64,000 bases of DNA from Temnopleurus reevesii (Eukaryota > Echinodermata > Echinoidea > Temnopleuroida > Temnopleuridae): contig BQKZ01000580.1 of the NCBI GenBank assembly GCA_036244855.1, positions 44,237 to 108,236 on the forward strand. Direction: 5' to 3'. Below, in pieces: positions 59,901 to 63,100 of this stretch. The translations under genes were made by a program, and so were the position numbers. Position 1 is the first letter of the stretch; each line of letters begins with the position of its first letter. Below the pieces are notes generated by a model. That model searched no databases and was not told where the DNA came from. It saw only the letters and a program-made list of their open reading frames with translations.

Positions 59901-60176
59901 AATTGCTCTTTATAGAACTTCCGCTAATCCTCTTACAGACAAGATTCCCGCCTTGGTATGCAAATTGATGAAGACTCTCTTCAAAATCTCTAACTCGGAT
60001 CAGAATTCAACAAAGTTACCAAAAATAGGATGTTCCCACTGACTTTTAGACAATACAACGTTCCACTGGCAGCCGCCGGCTTTGAATCTGAACCCATCAT
60101 GACCTCTGGATTTGGATTTCACTCGGAGAAGAGACATACCAAAACAGAATAAATATACCACTTCAATATTTCTCAT
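2852..60176 (-). CDS. SGCE: alpha/epsilon-sarcoglycan gene, nine spliced coding exons
   Basis: This is the whole-gene entry; the coordinates include introns. The gene encodes a type I membrane glycoprotein of the sarcoglycan complex, which in animals joins dystroglycan and dystrophin at the plasma membrane of muscle and other cells. Nine exons join with compatible phases to 1176 nt (391 residues plus stop); human alpha-sarcoglycan has 387. Predicted order: signal peptide (about 1-27), extracellular part with the dystroglycan/cadherin-like region (about 30-240), a WCNVT motif with an N-glycosylation sequon (N242), a transmembrane helix (about 282-303) followed by MCC, and a basic cytoplasmic tail. 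The family match to both SGCA and SGCE runs through exons 3 to 8. Invertebrates usually carry one gene for the vertebrate pair, so SGCE is a label of convenience. Exons 1 and 9 are the uncertain parts, and a small exon could be hidden in the N gap of intron 7. Confidence 0.88.
2946..4104 (-). other. intron 8 of the sarcoglycan gene
   Basis: 1159 bp between the exon 8 donor and the candidate exon 9 acceptor. It contains a poly-C/poly-A run at 3690-3725 and a degraded tRNA-SINE head in reverse orientation near 3895-3985 (TTTGAACCTAGGATC is a B-box-like reverse complement). Nothing else recognisable was seen. Confidence 0.5.
4105..4254 (-). CDS. SGCE: sarcoglycan exon 8: cytoplasmic tail
   Basis: 150 bp, phase 2 in and phase 2 out (residues 311-360 plus two bases), with a strong polypyrimidine tract before the acceptor TTCCAG (4256-4255) and a GTAAAT donor at 4104. 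It encodes LQLTHHRTLRQASRDLRTMS then N-R-R-D. The vertebrate SGCE tail has I-Q-L-V-H-H, a spacer, S-x-x-E-L-R-D-M-S-K-N-R-E at the same spacing. The remainder, T-L-T-P-I-G-T-P onward and serine/arginine-rich, parallels the vertebrate L-S-T-L-P-V-F region only loosely. About ten residues found in vertebrates between the di-cysteine and this block are absent; they are missing in this lineage or lie on a small exon in the 957-base gap. The exon is clearly richer in CpG than the introns around it. Confidence 0.92.
4906..4915 (+). promoter_or_regulatory. perfect MEF2 consensus site in intron 7
   Basis: CTAAAAATAG matches the MEF2 consensus YTAWWWWTAR exactly, about 650 bp upstream (in gene direction) of the tail exon. 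Sites this short arise by chance in AT-rich DNA, so the muscle-gene context is the only reason to note it. Confidence 0.25.
6890..7105. mobile_element. Tc1/mariner-like MITE with TA target duplication
   Basis: 216 bp flanked by TA at 6888-6889 and 7106-7107. The left end has CTAAAAAAAAGTTGGGGATC; the right end, read in reverse, CTAAAAAAAGTTATGGATCAC. The imperfect terminal inverted repeats are about 30 bp. The interior is non-coding, so it is a non-autonomous element. Confidence 0.75.
7509..7800 (+). repeat. tRNA-derived SINE, near full length
   Basis: The head resembles a tRNA gene (A-box-like ATGGTTTAGTGGTTC, B-box-like AGTTGGAATCCC). It is followed by TTCCTTCAGCAAGAAA, CTGCACTCAACCCAGGTGAG, an AAATTCCTTGAAT block, GCTATAGCTGGGTAATAA and a tail of ATT/ATC triplets. 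The same architecture recurs at 33866-34156 and, inverted, at 30366-30662. Confidence 0.85.
7960..8400. other. CpG-rich block inside intron 7
   Basis: About 24 CpG dinucleotides fall between 7990 and 8390, far denser than the AT-rich sequence on either side. They include CAGTCGCACGATCGCGCAC and CGTATCGGGCCTCGC. A CCAAT-type motif (ACCAATCAGAGACG) lies near 7983. No open frame or recognised repeat explains it. It could be an enhancer, an alternative promoter or a conserved element. Confidence 0.4.
9000..9240 (-). repeat. tRNA-SINE fragment, 5' truncated
   Basis: In reverse orientation it shows the ATA/TTA tail at 9000-9012, GCGCTTTACGATTTAGC, AAGGAAAAAAATCC, CCCATTCACCTCACC and TTTCTTGCTGAAGGAAAT, the diagnostic blocks of the local SINE family. 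The tRNA-like head is missing. Confidence 0.75.
10667..10936. repeat. internal direct repeat of about 120 bp
   Basis: AGGAATTGTTTAAGCCCCAC, then CACCACATGTGAGAAC, then GAGAGGTGGGTGTATGTC and AACATCCTGATAGAAAA occur at about 10700-10795 and again at about 10850-10935, with a few differences. The block is copied again at about 12711-12980 by the larger duplication. Confidence 0.75.
11110..11284 (-). repeat. second copy of the truncated SINE
   Basis: Identical to 9066-9240, present because of the tandem duplication. Its tail is cut exactly at the N at 11109. Confidence 0.75.
13230..13430. repeat. third, diverged copy of the duplication's last 170 bp
   Basis: From AATGATCTCCACCTTCCCCC through CATCATCAGTTGT to AACTCATCTACTTTG it repeats 10937-11108 and 12981-13152 with scattered substitutions. 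Unlike the 2,043-bp copies it is diverged, so this part is a genuine older duplication. Confidence 0.8.
14287..14461. mobile_element. Harbinger-type MITE, best-preserved copy
   Basis: The element reads GGGGGTGTTGCTCAAAA at the left and the reverse complement TTTTGAGCAACACCCCC at the right, flanked on both sides by TAA. A TAA/TWA target duplication is the signature of PIF/Harbinger transposons. The interior carries repeated CAGTTGAT words and no coding capacity. Two older copies lie at 52745-52910 and 56631-56804. Confidence 0.85.
15655..15950 (+). repeat. G-rich low-complexity stretch
   Basis: Repeated runs of four to ten G, an A run of 17, and GGAGGGGGGG tracts. The reading frame across it is glycine-rich and is an artefact of composition. 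Confidence 0.6.
16857..17347 (+). repeat. long GA-rich purine tract
   Basis: About 490 bp with almost only purines on the plus strand, built of GGAAGG, GAGAGG and GGGATCATGA-like units. It lies on the non-template side of the sarcoglycan gene, so the transcript would carry a polypyrimidine stretch. Mirror-type purine tracts can form triplex DNA; the serine/proline-rich frames in it are not genes. Confidence 0.85.
18967..19042. repeat. imperfect inverted repeat (hairpin)
   Basis: Left arm GGCCTCAGGGCCGACAAATAT and right arm ATATTTGTCGTGTCGCCTTG followed by AGGCC are complementary apart from a small gap, separated by about 23 bases. It lies in a region (18600-19160) with several ATATTGCC words, so it may be part of a decayed DNA transposon. 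No clear ends were found. Confidence 0.6.
20648..20661. promoter_or_regulatory. perfect RFX-type palindrome
   Basis: GTTACCATGGTAAC is a perfect 14-bp palindrome matching the X-box recognised by RFX factors (two GTTRCC half-sites without spacing). It lies in a non-repetitive intron stretch (about 19.9-21.3 kb) containing several homeodomain-like TAATTG/ATCAATTGAT words, suggestive of an enhancer. Confidence 0.45.
21867..21935 (+). repeat. SINE/LINE 3' end with ATT tail
   Basis: AGCCCCATGAGCACCGAAAG, then GCGCTATACAAGTA, then five ATT triplets. This is the usual terminal block of retroposons in this genome. Confidence 0.6.
22075..23031. other. assembly gap of 957 N
   Basis: The gap lies in intron 7 just past the transmembrane exon. 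It is preceded by CCCTCCCCCGA and TCGGGAGGG, which form a hairpin, a GGGCGGGCGGGCGG run and a 20-base T run, all hard to sequence. Frames crossing it are meaningless. A small sarcoglycan exon could be hidden here. Confidence 0.98.
23150..23346 (-). CDS. SGCE: sarcoglycan exon 7: stalk and transmembrane helix
   Basis: 197 bp, phase 0 in and phase 2 out (residues 246-310 plus two bases). The acceptor is TTTCAG at 23348-23347; the donor is GTAAGA at 23149. After a proline-rich stalk containing a second sequon (N255-E-S), the exon encodes F-L-E-F-L-L-L-V-V-V-P followed by a hydrophobic helix ending G-Y-L-M-C-C-G-R-S-G. Vertebrate SGCA and SGCE show the same order: D-F-L/V, a proline early in the helix, then Y-(V/I)-M-C-C-R-R-E-G at the cytoplasmic face. 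The di-cysteine is a probable palmitoylation site by analogy; this was not tested. The N gap begins about 120 bp beyond the donor. Confidence 0.96.
23347..23842 (-). other. intron 6 of the sarcoglycan gene
   Basis: 496 bp, GT-AG, AT-rich, the shortest intron of the gene. No repeat or regulatory site recognised. Confidence 0.85.
23843..24002 (-). CDS. SGCE: sarcoglycan exon 6: cysteine-containing juxtamembrane ectodomain
   Basis: 160 bp, phase 2 in and phase 0 out (residues 192-245), acceptor ATACAG ending at 24003, donor GTAATT at 23842. The translation ends FFQPTFIIDWCNVTM; human alpha-sarcoglycan has the same D-W-C-N-V-T block. C217 and C241 fall at positions matching conserved cysteines that presumably pair in a disulphide. 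N242-V-T is an N-glycosylation sequon shared with vertebrates. The segment between the first strand and C217 is diverged in sequence but similar in length. Confidence 0.95.
25583..26011. mobile_element. Mutator-like non-autonomous transposon with 9-bp target duplication
   Basis: The 429-bp element is flanked by a perfect direct repeat CCTTTGCAC (25574-25582 and 26012-26020). The terminal inverted repeats begin GGG and contain the units ACGAGTCYGACAGC and CACGAG in tandem, in opposite orientation at each end. Further GTCCGACA words occur inside. Target duplications of 9 bp point to Mutator-type transposases. No transposase is encoded. Confidence 0.85.
26685..27450. repeat. tandem repeat array, about five units of 150-190 bp
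   Basis: Recurring words mark the units: TTTTGTCCTTCAGAT, TTTTTGATGCTGAAAAT, CAACTTCAGGAATACTTT, TGCATTATGATTCAA, CAGGAATTCATTCATGCAAG and GGCACAATAATTAAATTTTG. They appear in the same order five times with increasing decay toward 27.4 kb. Confidence 0.8.
29033..29205 (+). repeat. tRNA-derived SINE of a second family
   Basis: An A-box-like TGGCTCAATCAGTAGCGTGC and a B-box-like GTTAGATTCCC are 34 bp apart, as in a tRNA gene. They are followed by GACGTTGGAGTTGCTGCTATCC, unlike the other SINE family here. The tRNA-like head would not fold into a full cloverleaf, so it is not called as a tRNA. Confidence 0.6.
30366..30662 (-). repeat. tRNA-derived SINE inserted in the left duplicate
   Basis: On the minus strand it starts GGAGGCGCCATGGTGTAGTG, has the B-box GGTTCGAATCC, then TCAATTTCCTTCAGCAAG, CTGCACTCAACCCAGGTGAG and GGTACC, and ends at TATATAAATTGC. 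It contains an internal short duplication (ATTACCCTGGCTTTAGC twice). It is well preserved, hence fairly recent. Confidence 0.88.
31300..31465. repeat. GC-rich module with nested inverted repeats, copy 1 of 3
   Basis: TTCATAGTGAGCGTTCCTG, then CATTGTTCCACGATCAGGAC and AACAATGAG form a near-palindrome. GGGGGTCGATCGGGGACCCCC forms a second hairpin. Copies 2 and 3 are at 32670-32830 and 32935-33092. Flanks differ for copy 3, where the homology stops at AAAAAGTCTTCT, so the module behaves as its own unit. Confidence 0.7.
31541..32893. repeat. diverged segmental duplication, right copy
   Basis: Collinear with 29754-31539 minus the SINE. Poly-C and poly-A runs at 32165-32190 occupy the place where the SINE sits in the other copy. 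The two copies share order throughout but differ by many substitutions and small indels. Confidence 0.8.
32670..32830. repeat. GC-rich inverted-repeat module, copy 2 of 3
   Basis: Same module as at 31300, with GACAATAATGAGTGG and GGTCGATCGAAGACCCCC variants that weaken the second stem. Confidence 0.7.
32935..33092. repeat. GC-rich inverted-repeat module, copy 3 of 3
   Basis: Near-identical to copy 1, with the intact GGGGGTCGATCGGGGACCCCC hairpin. It lies only about 105 bp after copy 2 and is followed by unrelated sequence from about 33093. Confidence 0.7.
33715..33845 (-). repeat. degenerate SINE fragment
   Basis: In reverse orientation it retains weak TCCTTCATTAAGAAAT and GTGCTGCACATAATCC blocks and a B-box remnant (GGTTAAATTCCC), immediately before the intact SINE at 33866. 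Confidence 0.45.
33866..34156 (+). repeat. tRNA-derived SINE, best-preserved copy
   Basis: The head GCGGAGGCGTTGTGGCGTTG with an extra GTTGTG repeat precedes the perfect B-box GGTTCGAATCC. Then come TCAATTTCCTTCAGCAAG, CTGCACTCAACCCAGGTGAG, AAATTCCTTGAATGCAGAGA, GCTATAGCCGGGTAATAA, GCGCCATATAAATGT and an ATT tail. It is the reference for the family in this window. Confidence 0.9.
34604..35473. other. assembly gap of 870 N inside the satellite
   Basis: The left edge is satellite; the right edge (35474) is the middle of a SINE 3' end. So the gap hides both array units and the start of a SINE. Its true length is unknown. Confidence 0.98.
35474..35580 (+). repeat. SINE 3' end at the gap edge
   Basis: Begins ATGCTATGGCCGGGTAATAA, as in the intact SINE near 34065, and ends TGCTATATATTATTATCA. 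It is inserted within the satellite array. Confidence 0.7.
37900..38052. mobile_element. MITE with long inverted ends (CAGGGCCCCG...)
   Basis: Left end CAGGGCCCCGTAACACAAAG and right end, reversed, CAGGGCCCCGCAACATAAAG, followed on both sides by GGTTT and an ATTAATYGCTAATT-like region. The inverted repeat covers about 40 bp of a 153-bp element, making it a potential long hairpin. The superfamily is not assigned because no convincing target duplication is visible. Confidence 0.8.
40563..40910 (+). repeat. second GA-rich purine tract
   Basis: About 350 bp, almost all purine on the plus strand, with a nine-to-ten G run at its start and AGGAATAAGAAAGAATAAGG direct repeats. The 132-residue leucine/serine/proline-rich frame on the minus strand is an artefact of composition. 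Confidence 0.85.
41160..41995. repeat. tandem repeat array, about five units
   Basis: Units contain CTCACCTGCGGGTCTGTTTG, GTCACCATTTAAAGGCAG, CTCCTTCCTGCATGGTCACA, GAGCTCTGTTCACACTTAGA and ATTAATCCAAACCACATGTG. Starts lie near 41190, 41363, 41466, 41820 and 41923. A small MITE (41674-41747) is inserted between units. Confidence 0.8.
41674..41747. mobile_element. very small Harbinger-type MITE
   Basis: 74 bp: GACCCCGGTCATATAGGACC at the left and, reversed, GGCCCCGGTCACGTGGGGCC at the right, flanked by TAA on both sides. The inverted ends cover more than half of the element. The TAA duplication fits PIF/Harbinger. Confidence 0.65.
43744..44446. repeat. diverged direct duplication, left copy
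   Basis: From TATCTTTCCTAAGCCTCCCTG through GATGAGAGAAGCAATGCATC to GGCAACCTAATTCACTAATT it is collinear with 44602-45286. It differs by substitutions and by poly-T and poly-G expansions (44033-44045, 44107-44115). A long run of G and a single N (44601) lie between the copies. Confidence 0.85.
44602..45286. repeat. diverged direct duplication, right copy
   Basis: Second copy, begins immediately after the N at 44601. A 190-codon open frame runs through it on the plus strand (44766-45338), but the left copy has no equivalent continuous frame and its protein resembles nothing recognised, so it is not called as a gene. Confidence 0.85.
45647..45848 (-). CDS. SGCE: sarcoglycan exon 5: central extracellular region
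   Basis: 202 bp, phase 1 in and phase 2 out (residues 125-191 plus two bases). The acceptor is TTCTAG at 45850-45849; the donor is GTAAAT at 45646. It encodes GPNYQADFFIANLNLADIL, then a stretch ending L-T-S-A-E-E-L-G-L-R-V-P-L. The vertebrate proteins show P-Y-Q-A-E-F, an acidic helix, and T-S-A-L-D-R-G-G-R-V-P-L at the same spacing. A vertebrate N-glycosylation sequon just before T-S-A is replaced here by S-L-T, so that glycan is absent. Splicing to exon 6 across a 21.6-kb intron creates F-G-V-Q-V-T-I-G, matching the vertebrate G-V-Y-(V/I)-x-V-G strand. Confidence 0.94.
45849..46980 (-). other. intron 4 of the sarcoglycan gene
   Basis: 1132 bp, GT-AG, AT-rich. No repeat or motif recognised. 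Confidence 0.85.
46981..47053 (-). CDS. SGCE: sarcoglycan exon 4: extracellular domain
   Basis: 73 bp, phase 0 in and phase 1 out (residues 101-124), acceptor TTTCAG ending at 47054, donor GTTTGT at 46980. It encodes IIGLNSRTYESARRLLQMTV followed by E-E-N-T. The vertebrate counterpart has the pattern I/V-T-A-Y-N-R-x-(S/T)-F-(D/E)-T-(A/T)-R, so the N-(S/R)-R-x-(Y/F)-(E/D)-(S/T)-(A/T)-R core is retained. This is the end of the cadherin-like domain. The small size explains why no long open frame marks it. Junctions on both sides restore the expected family sequence without adjustment. Confidence 0.92.
47116..47280. mobile_element. MITE, family with GTGTTTCA ends, copy 1
   Basis: Left end CAGTGTTTCACAGAGCTTGT and right end, reversed, GCATTTCACTGAAGGTTGTTGC. 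It shares TGAAATCCTTGATTTGGATT and GGAATGAGTGCTTGTC with the copy at 53398-53551. Confidence 0.65.
48328..48359. repeat. perfect 13-bp inverted repeat
   Basis: TTTGGTGAGAAAT and ATTTCTCACCAAA are perfectly complementary around a six-base spacer. It is a short stable hairpin with no recognised role. Confidence 0.7.
48680..48825 (+). repeat. retroposon 3' end with long ATT/ATC microsatellite
   Basis: GCACCTTGAGCATCTAATTAGG and GGAAAGAGCACGTATTATTA precede about 60 bp of ATT/ATC triplets. This is the usual 3' terminal block of LINE/SINE copies in such genomes. Confidence 0.7.
49768..49854. repeat. 87-bp structured repeat, copy 1 of 2
   Basis: AGAAAGAAGAAGATCTG, then CATCCTGCTCACAGACAGCG, ATCTGTCAGTGCCTGGGACG and GTTG, then ATCAATACAC and GGCCATAATC. 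CACAGACAG and CTGTCAGTG form a nine-pair stem with one mismatch and a four-base loop. The copy at 50170-50257 is near-identical while the flanks differ. It could be an intronic small RNA; no C/D or H/ACA box set was convincing. Confidence 0.6.
50170..50257. repeat. 87-bp structured repeat, copy 2 of 2
   Basis: Differs from copy 1 by one inserted base and a handful of substitutions, none in the stem-loop. It lies about 400 bp from copy 1 in the same intron. Confidence 0.6.
52745..52910. mobile_element. Harbinger-type MITE, degraded copy 2
   Basis: Starts GGAGGGTGTTGCTAGAAATT after a TTA. It shares GTGCCAATCAT, TGTTTCATATGCAT and CGCAGTTGATTTG with the copies at 14287 and 56631. The right end is eroded. 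Confidence 0.65.
52984..53112 (-). pseudogene. decayed tandem duplicate of sarcoglycan exon 3
   Basis: This stretch aligns with exon 3 along its length: the segments coding for V-T-K-P-S-L-P, for the glycine/aspartate-rich loop and for the Y-G-T-P motif are all recognisable at nucleotide level. It has three defects. The frame hits TGA five codons after the conserved GAT-CCC start; 11 bp are missing in the middle, shifting frame; and nine bases are absent at the 5' side. Both splice sites still look usable (TCTAG acceptor at 53114-53113, GTTTGT donor at 52983-52982). It lies about 110 bp beyond the donor of the real exon 3. It is either a dead duplicate or, if ever spliced in, a premature-stop exon. 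Confidence 0.85.
53223..53371 (-). CDS. SGCE: sarcoglycan exon 3: N-terminal extracellular domain
   Basis: 149 bp, phase 1 in and phase 0 out (residues 51-100), acceptor CCTAG at 53373-53372, donor GTTTGT at 53222. The translation contains DPIIFRPSLV, PSLPSWLKFIQ and GYLYGTPQGSNVG. These match one for one the vertebrate pattern D/E-P-I-T-F, P-D-x-P-x-W-L-R-Y-x-Q and G-x-L-Y-G-S near the start of the ectodomain, within the cadherin-like (CADG) region. The paired tryptophan-leucine and L-Y-G motifs make this one of the best-identified exons. A degraded second copy of this exon lies at 52984-53112, downstream in transcript order. Confidence 0.93.
53398..53551. mobile_element. MITE, family with GTGTTTCA ends, copy 2
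   Basis: Left end GGGTGTTTCATGAAGCATGT and, reversed, right end GGGAGTGTCATGAAGGTTGT. It lies within 30 bp of the exon 3 acceptor side. Confidence 0.65.
54340..54358. promoter_or_regulatory. MEF2 site next to a CAGCTG E-box in intron 2
   Basis: CTATTTTTAG (reverse complement of the MEF2 consensus CTAAAAATAG) is followed after three bases by CAGCTG, the E-box preferred by myogenic bHLH factors. MEF2 and myogenic bHLH proteins act together on muscle genes, and this lies in an early intron of a sarcoglycan gene. Binding is inferred. Confidence 0.45.
55053..55166 (-). CDS. SGCE: sarcoglycan exon 2: rest of signal peptide and mature N-terminus
   Basis: 114 bp, bounded by an ACAG acceptor at 55168-55167 and a GTATGT donor at 55052, phase 1 in and phase 1 out (residues 13-50). 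It starts with the hydrophobic stretch G-L-L-V-V-T-I-L-T-W and continues with SGVNFQHPILRTDYF. That corresponds in position and pattern to the segment in vertebrate SGCE where a G-V-L-F-V-H strand precedes an acidic R-E-Y-F run. The match is weaker than for exons 3 to 8 but correctly placed. About ten residues present in vertebrates between this exon and exon 3 are missing; either the linker is shorter here or a small exon was overlooked in intron 2. Confidence 0.8.
56631..56804. mobile_element. Harbinger-type MITE, copy 3
   Basis: GGTGGTGTTGTTCGAAAGTTG after TAA at the left, GTAGCAACATTCC followed by TTAA at the right. The interior CAGTTGATTTGCGATCAAATG matches the family. Confidence 0.75.
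58670..59610 (+). repeat. tandem array of about eight 105-130-bp tRNA-like units
   Basis: The core GGATTCAATACCCAACATGG recurs with variations at about 58747, 58863, 58981, 59101, 59231, 59356, 59461 and 59583. Each core is usually preceded by AGTGGTTTGTTTGGAGGTYTG and followed by ACTGATGATCTGAATGGTGA. AGTGGTTT...GG and GGTCATGGATTCAA resemble the A and B boxes of a tRNA-derived promoter, so the unit may descend from a SINE head. Confidence 0.75.
60140..60176 (-). CDS. SGCE: sarcoglycan exon 1 (candidate): start codon and signal peptide start
   Basis: ATG at 60176-60174 gives 12 codons (M-R-N-I-E then V-V-Y-L-F-C-F) and one base before a GTATGT donor at 60139. Phase 1 is exactly what exon 2 requires. 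Joined to exon 2 it produces a continuous hydrophobic run of about 17 residues after a short N-terminus, followed by N-I-Q-A, a good signal-peptide shape with cleavage plausible after that alanine (residue 27). The frame remains open upstream to another ATG at 60290, so the protein could carry a 38-residue N-terminal extension instead. No TATA box or initiator was recognised. The choice rests on phase, donor and hydrophobicity, not homology, since signal peptides are poorly conserved. The true first exon could lie outside the window. Confidence 0.5.
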
Positions 60177-63100
60177 TTCATGCTGTTTTGGGACCACTGC
60201 TCTGGTATTTTGTTCTGGACCTGGAAACTTGTAATGGACCTGATTTGGCTTCTGTGATCTATTCTGGACCTGTTTATGTTCTAGGATCATAATATAGTTC
60301 TGGTTTGGTCTTGCTTTGGTATGTGTATTGTTTTCGTCTCAAGATGCACTTTCCCTCTATAGTTCTTTCAGATTCACTCATCACTTGGTATCCATTCTTT
60401 GGAATCTTGATATGAATCTGTTCTGGTGTTTTCCTTCGTCATATTTCAGTGTTGTATCTTTATCATTTTGGTATGACCTTTTCCCACCATTGCAAAATTT
60501 GATATTTGTGTTATGGTATTTCCACCTGTCCTTGTTTGTATTGAAATAACATGCACTTTCACTGTTTACATTTTCGGAGTATACTGTGACAGACCACTTT
60601 TTCCCTCTTGCTTTCAAAAGTGAAATACACTCGCATGGACCAGAATATTGATAGAAATGAAAAGGATTGTGTTTGCAAATGCAAAATAAAATTGAAAGGC
60701 CATAATATGAGTAACATGCTAAAAGTCAGATTGTTTTCAGGGTATGATTAATCTAAATAGATTAATCTTCCAAATCATTAAAAAAAAATGACAGAGGAGG
60801 TAAATGTGCAAGGTTGTATTATGTACCTACTTTTCACTAGATATTTACATCATGTATCAAAATTGTACAAGAAGTGATATTCATTACTTATCTTCTTTAC
60901 GAAAAATATAATAAAGCTTTAGGATAACATCATGAAGTTATGGTGGACTATAAAATTGACCCTCTGCCATCCATTTTAACTTGATAAATGAAGCCATAAA
61001 TATCAAGTCAGCAAACATCTAGAAGTGGTTCGACATCATACAGATCAATAGAGACACAATCACAATTCAACAATTCAATACATCTCACAAGAAAAAATTA
61101 TTTGGTGGACTTTGTATATGGACACTTTACTGCAACTATTTGGACATCACTTCAAAAAATGTTTATAGCTGAACAAGAGAGTATTTGAATCTTGAAAATT
61201 CTATCCACACATTATTGGAATGTTTGCACTGACTATTAAGATTCTTTGATAGAATGGACAATATAAGAAAGTGCAACCCAGGAGCTACAAAATTATGTAA
61301 AGAGATCTCTATATTGAATTTGTTTTAATCTAGAGTGACACACTTTAAACAGAATTAATTTTGTCATTTTTGTTGGTGACTCGTCATAATTTGCTGAAAT
61401 ATCAAACTTTCTCTTTGATATTCACAAAATTGAGGCAAAATAAAATAGCTGCCCATCACACACATAGGAAATCTTTGGGCGAGTTTCTTCAGTCAGGAAT
61501 TTCCCTGATAAAATTTGCCCTTGTAAGTGCCCATCACAATGTAGTGAAAACTTTAGTTTAACTTTGGGGGAAAAAGAGTAATAGTCAGGATTTCTCTTAG
61601 ATCAGCAATTTGAAAGTCAGAACGTGATGTCTTTTGCATATTTCTTGAACTTTCGTGAACAAAATCAAGATTATTCTAAGCTGTATTCAGATATCATTGT
61701 CTGGACAGTGCACCCATCAACACAATATGGATTTACTCCTTGGTGTTTGATCTGTATCTTTCAATTGTTATTTATTATGTTATACATGTATTTATAAAAA
61801 ATATTTTTCTTTGTATTTAGTTAACTATGTTGAATATAATTGGATCAATAAAAACTTATAAATTACAAGAAGATAGAAATGTAGAAATAATGATTTTCAT
61901 GGCTAGGATCAACCAAATCAAATGAAAATTTAAAGAAGTTTAAATTCTTCTAATCTCCTAGGTTTTATATTTGCTCTATGCAGAAATACATGTAGCTATT
62001 CAATTTTGGCTCTCTAAATCTAATAAAATTTATACATTTTCACTAAAATCTTTCACTTTGCAGTTGCAAATCGATTTATATGAAGGATAAGGACAAGCGT
62101 ACGCCTATGTAACTAAAATTCTCCTATACATATATATACCACCTGTTAAAATTTCTCTACATGATGTATGAGATTCTTGACTTCTAATTGGGACCGTCAT
62201 CTTCCACACACCCGCAAACACACACACTCCATACTGTGCCAGGCCAGGGTATGAAGTTCACTTCAATTTGTGAACACTCCATGGGACATTGAGCAGCTAG
62301 CTAACCTATTTAATTGCTATGCGTGAGTAACTCTTCAACCACCTCTGAATGGCAAGGATTTATGATTATGATTTCACATTAAACGCTCCAAGCACTGACC
62401 CAGGGAGGGAGGGAAAACTGAACCTAAATTAGACCTTAAAATTCATATCATGGCCACTCAGTATGCATTCGGCATAATTTGCTTGTCAATTTCTCGAGCA
62501 ATTTAGAGAAGTCGTGACTCATCACAGATACCTAAACTGGTTTCTGGGGTTTTGGGGAAGATTGCTAGGGTCTTGCAATGAATTTAGGAGTGATAATCGC
62601 TGAATCATATTGACAATACCAGGATCAAAACATTCTTGAAGGGGATTAATTTTGGGAAACCAAGGATTAGACATGGAGGAACTATCAGATTAAGTGATGG
62701 AAAGTCTTGGGAGCCTGGATATTCTGGTAGATATGGACATTTTTATGGGACATGGTTGATTGAAGTGTTTATCTAGGTCATTTCTCTTTAGGAGAAAAAA
62801 AATGAAAGTGGCATTAGAAGACCAACATCTCCCCAAATCTACAGTCTTGACTGACATATCCAGATCTTTGGACCTTGATCTTCCATAAAGTCTGTAAAGT
62901 CATCTTTGGAGGTTAACCACTGGGATTATTTGTTGGAATCTTCTTCCAGAGCAGGAGATGACCTGAAATAAACATGCATTGCATCACACTGGACTTGCGA
63001 CTGCTGTTGAAAGTCCACTTTCTTTGAAATACCAAAAATGGAATTCTTTCTAAAATTTCTATTGCATATTTTTGTCATCTTGGAAGATCTGCACATATAC

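Larger units (their letters stand above)
55167..60139 (-). other. intron 1 of the sarcoglycan gene (if exon 1 is right)
   Basis: 4973 bp. Holds a short GA-rich tract at 55178-55345, a Harbinger-type MITE and the tRNA-like tandem array. 57300-57560 is non-repetitive with several ATTA and ATGCATT words and could be regulatory. Otherwise unremarkable. Confidence 0.5.
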
